Source of the DNA: Cytobacillus depressus | GTDB lineage: Bacteria; Bacillota; Bacilli; Bacillales; Cytobacillaceae | Assembly: GCF_008923245.1 (NCBI RefSeq) | Contig: NZ_WBOS01000004.1 | Coordinates: forward strand, 310,001-374,000 | Reading direction: 5' to 3' | DNA length: 64,000 nucleotides | Program-made: the position numbers and the translations under genes | Shown here: piece after piece, positions 59,988 to 64,000 of the stretch | How positions within the stretch are numbered: position 1 is the first letter of the stretch | How the letters are laid out: each line of letters opens with the position of its first letter | Notes under the pieces: model-generated | What the model was told of the DNA's origin: nothing | Seen by the model: only the letters and a program-made list of their open reading frames with translations | Databases searched by the model: none

Positions 59988-60869
59988 TTAGATTAATTTA
60001 CTTGAACCGATCGCATTTTTAATAGTTGTAATAAATTTTACGGCTGCTGGAGAAAGTTCTTTTAAGGATGTTGAGGCAATGCCGATATTCCGAAACTTTT
60101 CTTGTTCTAGCTCATGGATACTAACATTATGTGGATGTCCATGGAGAACTAATTCTGGTATGATACTTATCCCTAGTTCATTTTCCACCATAGCAATGAT
60201 AGCTTGATCATCAGCCATTTCAAATTTAATGTTAAAGGAAGAATGAATATCTTTAAAAATACGTGTTAAATCATTGTCATATCCTGATTTTGGTATTATA
60301 AAAGGTTCCTTTACTAATTGCTCAATCTGAATCTTGTCCTGTACACTAAGAGGGTGATTTTTTGCAAGAATACACAGCATTCTGTCTTTTGCTAGCGATA
60401 TGATGTCAAAGGATTTATCCGTAGGTAAAGTTACAAATCCAAAATCAACACTTCCGTTTCTAATCCAATGTTCGATATCCTCATATCCCCCTTGCAAAAT
60501 CTTAATCTCTATAGCCGGATGCTCCTCTTTAAATTTTTTCATAATTCCAGGAAGCCATTGTGTACAAACACTTGTAAATGCTCCTATTCGAATCGTCCCT
60601 ACCTCAATTCCCTTAATAGAAGCAGCTTCTTGTTTCATTTTTTCATCCCAATGGAGTATTGTTCGAACATATTTTAATATTCTCTTTCCATTGCTAGTCA
60701 AGCTAATACCAGACCGGTTTCTAGTAAGCAATGGAAAGCCAAGTTCTGTTTCAAGATTCGAGATAGAATAGCTGATAGCAGACTGTGTTAAATTTAAAGC
60801 TTCAGCAGCCTTAGTTAAGCTACCTAATTCAATAACAGTGTTGAATACTTCATACTTTGGGATACTCAT
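59988..60869 (-). CDS. LysR family transcriptional regulator
   Basis: This 293-residue protein has an N-terminal winged helix with LTKAAEALNLTQSAISYSIS (about 17-36) and a C-terminal effector domain (TIRIGAFTSVCTQWLPGIMK). It is divergent from the methylaspartate ammonia-lyase operon, 134 bases apart, and is the likely regulator of it. The inducer could be an intermediate of that pathway. Confidence 0.9.
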   Translation of the reverse strand: MSIPKYEVFNTVIELGSLTKAAEALNLTQSAISYSISNLETELGFPLLTRNRSGISLTSNGKRILKYVRTILHWDEKMKQEAASIKGIEVGTIRIGAFTSVCTQWLPGIMKKFKEEHPAIEIKILQGGYEDIEHWIRNGSVDFGFVTLPTDKSFDIISLAKDRMLCILAKNHPLSVQDKIQIEQLVKEPFIIPKSGYDNDLTRIFKDIHSSFNIKFEMADDQAIIAMVENELGISIIPELVLHGHPHNVSIHELEQEKFRNIGIASTSLKELSPAAVKFITTIKNAIGSSKLI

Positions 60870-61003
60870 TTTTTCAATCCTTTACATGAATTTTTTTTAT
60901 GGTAATTTAAAAAATATTCAGTTTATTTATGTTTATTGTATCCCTATAATTATGTATAAGGCAATAAGTAACTAAATAGATGACTACTGCAAGGAGTGAT
61001 TTA

Positions 61004-62269
61004 ATGAAAATAAAAGAGGTTGTTCTTTGTGAAGGGGTAACTGGTTTCTATGTTGATGACCAGAATGCCATTAAAAGAACGGCCACACCCGATGGATTTA
61101 CGTATATTGGGAAACCTGTAACAAAAGGATTTAAGAAAGTAAGGGAACCGGGAGAATCTGTTTCCGTAATGCTTATTCTAGAGGATGGACAGATTTCATA
61201 TGGAGACTGCGTTACAGTCCAATACCCAGGTGTTGGTGGACGAGATCCAAAAATTAATGCTAGGAACCTAATAACTATTATTAAGAATCACATTTCTCCG
61301 ATTCTTACAGGAAAAAAAATTAGTACATTTCGAGAGATGGCAGACGAGATAGACCAGCTAACCATTGATGGAAAACCTATACATGCATCTATAAGATATG
61401 GGGTCACTCAAGCTCTTTTGGATGCGGTAGCAAAAACTCACAAAATTACAATGGCTGAAGTGATTCAAAAAGAATATAAGACGGTATTCAAACTTAAAAA
61501 AATCAAGATTTTCTCGCAGTCTGGTGATAACCGATATGACAATGTTGATAAAATGATCATGAGAAAAGTGGATGCACTTCCACACGGACTAATTAATAAT
61601 GTAAATGAAAAACTAGGTGTTCATGGAGAATTGTTAAAGGATTATATTGTTTGGTTGAGAGAAAGAATTCTAAGTTTGCGAGATTCAGACGAGTATTCAC
61701 CTGTCATTCATATAGATGTATACGGTACGATTGGTCTCGCTTTTAAAAATGATATGAACAGTATGATTAAATATATTAGTGAACTTGAAAAGGCAGCTTC
61801 CCCATTTCATCTCAGGCTCGAAGGTCCGGTAGATTTAGATAACAGAGAGAAGCAATGGCGCTTACTTAAGCAATTAAAAACAGAGTTAAAAAAGCAGGGT
61901 ATCTTAGTTGAGATTGTTGCGGATGAGTGGTGCAATTCATTGGAAGATATTAAATTGTTTGTGGATGAAAAAGCAGTAGATATGGTTCAAATTAAAACTC
62001 CTGATTTGGGAGGGATAAATAATATTATTGAAGCTCTTTTATACTGTAAACAAAATAATGTCGGAGCATACTTGGGAGGCTCATGTAATGAAACAGAAAT
62101 ATCTTCAAAAGTAAGCGTTCATATTTCTATCGCATGTGGAGCGGACCAATGCCTAGCAAAGCCAGGTATGGGCGTTGATGAAGGCTATATGATTGTATTA
62201 AATGAAATGAATCGAACCTTTTCTCTACTATGTGCTAGAAGAAGCGTTATTAGTGAACCAATCGCTTAA
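61004..62269 (+). CDS. mal: Methylaspartate ammonia-lyase
   Basis: This 421-residue enolase-superfamily enzyme matches 3-methylaspartase: it converts threo-3-methylaspartate to mesaconate and ammonia. With the start at ATG 61004 (behind AAGGAGTG), the catalytic residues fall at the numbers known from the Citrobacter enzyme: His194 in LPHGLINN and Lys331 in QIKTPDLGG. Metal ligands are in HIDVYGTIG, RLEGPVD and ADEWCN. An alternate upstream TTG/ATG start would shift that numbering. No glutamate mutase genes are visible within the window. Confidence 0.93.
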   Translation: MKIKEVVLCEGVTGFYVDDQNAIKRTATPDGFTYIGKPVTKGFKKVREPGESVSVMLILEDGQISYGDCVTVQYPGVGGRDPKINARNLITIIKNHISPILTGKKISTFREMADEIDQLTIDGKPIHASIRYGVTQALLDAVAKTHKITMAEVIQKEYKTVFKLKKIKIFSQSGDNRYDNVDKMIMRKVDALPHGLINNVNEKLGVHGELLKDYIVWLRERILSLRDSDEYSPVIHIDVYGTIGLAFKNDMNSMIKYISELEKAASPFHLRLEGPVDLDNREKQWRLLKQLKTELKKQGILVEIVADEWCNSLEDIKLFVDEKAVDMVQIKTPDLGGINNIIEALLYCKQNNVGAYLGGSCNETEISSKVSVHISIACGADQCLAKPGMGVDEGYMIVLNEMNRTFSLLCARRSVISEPIA

Positions 62270-62350
62270 GGGGAACAACTCATATCCACCATAATTCCCA
62301 ATATACCTAGAAAGAAATGAGACTAAAAGATAAATCAAGGAGGAGTTTAT

Positions 62351-63466
62351 ATGAAGGGTAAATTAGCAGTAATGACTAAACCAGGAAAATTAGAAATGAA
62401 AGAGTATGCATTACCAAAGGTTGAACCCGGAGCCGTACTGGCGAAAATACTCCGTGCGAATGTTTGTGGCTCTGAGATTCACATTTGGAAAGGCGAACAT
62501 CCTACAAAAAAGTCAGGGTGTTTGGGACATGAAATGGTTGGGGAAATTGCTGCTTTGGGTGAAGGCGTACAAACAGATAATGCAGGGAATCCAGTTAAAG
62601 TAGGCGACCGTATTGCAGCTGTATATTACTTAACTTGCGGAAAGTGTTCATATTGCAATAACTACCAATATCACCTGTGTGAAAATGCATATAATTACTA
62701 TTCCAGAACCCCAGAAGAATTTCCACATTTCCATGGTACGTTCGGTACCCATTATTACATTCATCCAGATCAACACTTCTATAAAGTTCCTGATAATGTT
62801 CCAAATTCTGTTGCTGCAAGTGCAAACTGTGCACTATCACAGGTATACTTTGGAATCGATAAAGCAGGAATCGGCTTCGGGCATACAGTAGTTATCCAAG
62901 GGGCGGGCGGATTAGGCTTGAACGCTACAGCTATTGCAAAAGAATTCGGTGCAACTGTAATTGTGATTGATAGTGTAGAAAGTCGATTGGAAATTGCGAA
63001 GCATTTCGGAGCAGATCATGTCATTAATATGAATGAGTATGAAACGATAGAGAAACGGGCTGCGCTTGTTTATAAATTGACGAATGGAAAGGGAGCAGAT
63101 GTAGCAATGGAGCTAACTGGAGTACCAGCAGCCTTTCAAGAGGGAATTCACCTAATTCGTTTAGGTGGAAAGTATGTGAGTATTGGGAATTTATCACCAG
63201 GAAAATTTACTTCTTTTGATCCAGGATTAATGACAAGAAAATCAATTCAAATCCTTTCACTTGTTCGATATGATCCAACTTATTTAAATAAAGCTTTACA
63301 ATTTTTGTCGAGGACAATTGATAAATACCCGTTCGTAGAGATGATTGACCAAGATTTTGATTTGAACGAAATTGAAAGAGCACTCGATAAATCTGTAAGT
63401 AGAGAAGTAACAAGAGCGTCAATTAATATAAATAATCATCATTTCTCAAGAGCTAGTCTTAAATAG
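62351..63466 (+). CDS. Zinc-dependent alcohol dehydrogenase
   Basis: This 371-residue medium-chain dehydrogenase has the catalytic zinc ligands Cys (NVCGSEIH) and His-Glu (GHEMVGE), four structural-zinc cysteines in CGKCSYCNNYQYHLC, and the NAD-binding motif GAGGLGLNATAIAKEFGATV. It oxidises a secondary or primary alcohol or polyol. It follows mal after about 80 bases and precedes an aldehyde dehydrogenase, so the three genes probably act in one pathway. Confidence 0.9.
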   Translation: MKGKLAVMTKPGKLEMKEYALPKVEPGAVLAKILRANVCGSEIHIWKGEHPTKKSGCLGHEMVGEIAALGEGVQTDNAGNPVKVGDRIAAVYYLTCGKCSYCNNYQYHLCENAYNYYSRTPEEFPHFHGTFGTHYYIHPDQHFYKVPDNVPNSVAASANCALSQVYFGIDKAGIGFGHTVVIQGAGGLGLNATAIAKEFGATVIVIDSVESRLEIAKHFGADHVINMNEYETIEKRAALVYKLTNGKGADVAMELTGVPAAFQEGIHLIRLGGKYVSIGNLSPGKFTSFDPGLMTRKSIQILSLVRYDPTYLNKALQFLSRTIDKYPFVEMIDQDFDLNEIERALDKSVSREVTRASININNHHFSRASLK

Positions 63467-63522
63467 AACTAGAAGGCCCCACAACATCATCATCATTATT
63501 ATTACAAGGAGTGTAAGTTTTA

Positions 63523-64000
63523 ATGACTCAATTAAAAGTTGGATTAGAAAAAGTTTATCCCATTTATATTGGAGGCAAGTGGTCCAATACAAAAGAGACG
63601 TATCCATTGGAATTTCCTTATAACGGAGAGGTAGTTACAAACGTTGCATTAGCAACAACTAAAGAGGCAGAAGAAGCAGTGGATAGCGCAATCTCCGCAA
63701 AAAAGGTGATGGCGGAGCTTCCGCTATGGAAGAGAGCAGAAATTTTAAATCGTGCTGCAGATTTATTAATTGAACGCCAAGATGCTCTAGCCGAATTAAT
63801 GGTTTATGAAACTGGAAAGATCTTTAGAGACACAAAAACTGAAATTGCTAGATCAGCATCTACATTACGTTTTGCAGCAGATGCAGCCCGCGCTTTACAG
63901 GGTGATATGATCCCAATTGATGCCATGAAAGGCGGAGAAGGCCGTTTGATGTTCACTATCCGAGAGCCAATTGGGGTTATTGGTGCTATTACCGGGTTTA
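63523..64000 (+). CDS. Aldehyde dehydrogenase (3' end outside window)
   Basis: The frame runs from ATG 63523, behind CAAGGAGTG, to the window end: 159 codons. It shows the N-terminal part of an NAD(P)-dependent aldehyde dehydrogenase: YIGGKWSNTKETYPLEFPYN, then LNRAADLLIERQDALAELMV, YETGKIFRD and FTIREPIGVIGAITGF, which leads into the coenzyme-binding strand. The catalytic Cys and Glu would be in the missing part. It oxidises the aldehyde made by the upstream dehydrogenase, in the family's usual pairing. Confidence 0.9.
   Translation, partial: MTQLKVGLEKVYPIYIGGKWSNTKETYPLEFPYNGEVVTNVALATTKEAEEAVDSAISAKKVMAELPLWKRAEILNRAADLLIERQDALAELMVYETGKIFRDTKTEIARSASTLRFAADAARALQGDMIPIDAMKGGEGRLMFTIREPIGVIGAITGF

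Overview
The window looks like the chromosome of a Bacillaceae member (Bacillus, Neobacillus or a close relative). The grounds are AGGAGG-type ribosome binding sites, A+T-rich intergenic DNA, many intrinsic terminators, a BirA box, a PhoP-like box, and typical Bacillus genes (yhfS/yhfT/bioY cluster, ribR-like gene, csaA, uvsE, sstT, AIM24 family, small Gly/Tyr/Cys-rich protein). No rRNA, tRNA, phage or intact transposase gene was seen.

Layout. 1-10.8 kb is a catabolic block, richer in G+C at its start than the rest: a biotin-dependent acyl-CoA carboxylase (biotin carboxylase, biotin carrier, carboxyltransferase) with a CoA-transferase and a quinone-reductase-like enzyme, then a luciferase-like flavin monooxygenase, an alpha/beta hydrolase, a RibR-like flavokinase and two flavin reductases. 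The set fits oxygenolytic breakdown of an unidentified compound followed by CoA activation and carboxylation. 11-15.1 kb (minus strand) holds bioY, an acyl-CoA ligase, a thiolase and two hotdog-fold dehydratase subunits, with a BirA operator before bioY. 15.4-20.7 kb is a ugp glycerol-3-phosphate operon with a candidate PhoP box. 21-23.6 kb is an Old Yellow Enzyme, an FMN reductase and an IclR regulator. 23.6-24.3 kb is a gene graveyard.

24.3-39.1 kb is an accessory stretch of small unrelated genes separated by a dispersed repeat family whose core forms a terminator-like hairpin. At 37.7-38.2 kb lies the most interesting single gene: a secreted thioredoxin-fold protein whose frame is intact except for a TGA exactly where the first Cys of the CxxC motif belongs, followed at a suitable distance by a small hairpin. 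It is either a UxxC selenoprotein or a nonsense mutant.

39.5-50 kb carries AIM24, a glycosyltransferase, a sigma-54 activator facing a sigma-54-promoter operon (aminotransferase, symporter, M20 hydrolase), uvsE and a CysJ-like reductase lacking its flavodoxin domain. 50-56 kb carries sstT, an exactly 51-bp-periodic palindromic array, and traces of an old segmental duplication of the sstT end and its downstream neighbours. 56-64 kb holds an alanine symporter, a MATE pump, a LysR regulator and a divergent operon with methylaspartate ammonia-lyase, a zinc alcohol dehydrogenase and an aldehyde dehydrogenase cut by the window end.

All calls come from reading the sequence; no database search was run.
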